Shown here: positions 34,078 to 34,522 of the stretch, piece after piece
How positions within the stretch are numbered: position 1 is the stretch's first letter
Layout: every line of letters starts with the position of its first letter
Assembly (NCBI RefSeq): GCF_000615975.1
Contig: NZ_BAMP01000044.1
Location: forward strand, 1-34,522
DNA: 34,522 nucleotides
Direction of reading: 5' to 3'
Source: Nitratireductor aquibiodomus NL21 = JCM 21793
GTDB lineage: Bacteria > Pseudomonadota > Alphaproteobacteria > Rhizobiales > Rhizobiaceae
Notes under the pieces: model-generated
What the model was told of the DNA's origin: nothing
Seen by the model: the letters and a program-made list of their open reading frames with translations, nothing else
The model's database searches: none
Program-made: the position numbers and the translations under genes

Positions 34078-34521
34078 TCAATGAGGGCCGCATCGAGGGA
34101 GGTGATGTAGTTTTTCCGGGTTTCGTGTTACATAGATTGCCGCGATCCTGCCGTCATTGACCAGAATGGCTGAAGTCTGGACGATGCCGCCGGCCTCGAT
34201 TGTGATGAAGCCGGGCAGGCCGTCGATTGTGGCATAGCGGACGAGGCGCGATGGCGACCGTGCAAAGTAGCGGGCCAGCCCCCTGAAAAATTTCAGGGCG
34301 GCATTGATCCCGGTCAACGGAGATGTGGGGGCTGCAATCCGACCGCCACCATCCGTATAGATCACTACGTCCTTCGTCAGAAGGCCGTTCAGGGCCTGCA
34401 TGTCGCCGGTTCGGGATGCCGTGTAGAAGGCGGCGGCCAGCGCTCGCCCTTCCTCTTTGGTGGCGCTGAAGCGGGGCCGGGCCTGGTGGATGTGGAGCCG
34501 CGCCCTGCTGGCGAGCTTGCG
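34078..34521 (-). CDS. ECF41-type sigma factor (SigJ-like), C-terminal part, 5' truncated by window edge
   Basis: The visible 147 residues begin with the end of the sigma-4 domain (RKLASRARLHIHQARPRF) and continue into a SnoaL/NTF2-like domain. The two ECF41 hallmarks of that domain are present: DGGGR in VIYTDGGGRIAAP and NPEKL (consensus NPDKL) near the C-terminus in YVTRNPEKLHH. In this group the extra domain modulates activity in place of an anti-sigma factor. The reading frame is open to the right edge, so the start and the sigma-2 domain lie outside. ECF41 genes usually sit beside a DoxX- or carboxymuconolactone-decarboxylase-type gene; none is visible on this side. Confidence 0.85.
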   Translation of the reverse strand, partial: RKLASRARLHIHQARPRFSATKEEGRALAAAFYTASRTGDMQALNGLLTKDVVIYTDGGGRIAAPTSPLTGINAALKFFRGLARYFARSPSRLVRYATIDGLPGFITIEAGGIVQTSAILVNDGRIAAIYVTRNPEKLHHLPRCGPH

Positions 34522-34522
34522 G

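Noticed and set aside
1..34522. CRISPR arrays, tRNA or rRNA genes, prophage genes
   Set aside because: No regularly spaced repeats, no cloverleaf-like sequence with a recognisable T-arm, and no phage structural or integrase gene seen on either strand.

Overview
The window is high-GC, densely coded DNA. Its gene families point to an alphaproteobacterium, most likely Hyphomicrobiales (Rhizobiales): Zur with Zur-controlled COG0523 GTPases, an Azt-type zinc importer, Dpp-family ABC operons, a YwnA-like Rrf2 regulator and an ECF41 sigma factor. The assignment rests on family content only. The dominant theme is trace-metal and small-molecule import.

Layout: 1-1110 holds the end of a NitT/TauT-type ABC transporter (permease and ATPase, + strand). 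1230-6165 (- strand) is a full Dpp/Nik-type ABC operon: binding protein, two permeases and a double-domain ATPase. 6366-8051 (-) carries a SAM methyltransferase and a LysR regulator. 8332-10589 holds a 38-codon ORF, an NtaA/SnaA/DszA-type flavin monooxygenase and a convergent IclR regulator. 10963-17049 holds a TonB-dependent receptor (+) facing a FecBCDE-type iron-siderophore ABC operon (-). 17242-24727 is a zinc island: zur, two COG0523 GTPase genes (one decayed) and a small conserved-looking ORF on -, divergent from aztA-aztB-aztC-aztD on +. The last gene appears to be an AztD beta-propeller metallochaperone fused through a His-rich linker to a ZinT domain. 24971-29347 is a cobalamin-riboswitch operon: a degenerate CbiX-like domain fused to a thioredoxin-like [2Fe-2S] ferredoxin, then a Dpp/Nik-type binding protein and two permeases without an ATPase, ending close to an IS3-family remnant. 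29864-34521 carries an Rrf2 regulator divergent from a DHA2-type MFS exporter, a periplasmic histidine phosphatase, an adenine deaminase and the C-terminal part of an ECF41 sigma factor.

How it fits together: the zinc genes form a coherent regulon. Two Zur-box-like palindromes sit between zur and aztA and a third lies before aztD. The B12 riboswitch makes cobalt or a corrinoid precursor the best guess for the 25310-29347 transporter. The TonB receptor and FecBCDE set form a complete outer- plus inner-membrane route for a ferric chelate.

Quality caveat: at least nine genuine-looking genes are interrupted by what look like single-base losses in short homopolymers. Homology-quality protein continues in the next frame each time. 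The uniform pattern suggests base-calling errors in the source assembly rather than biological decay. The COG0523 gene at 17519-18386 is different: it has a 2-base-type frameshift and an in-frame internal deletion, so it looks like a real pseudogene.
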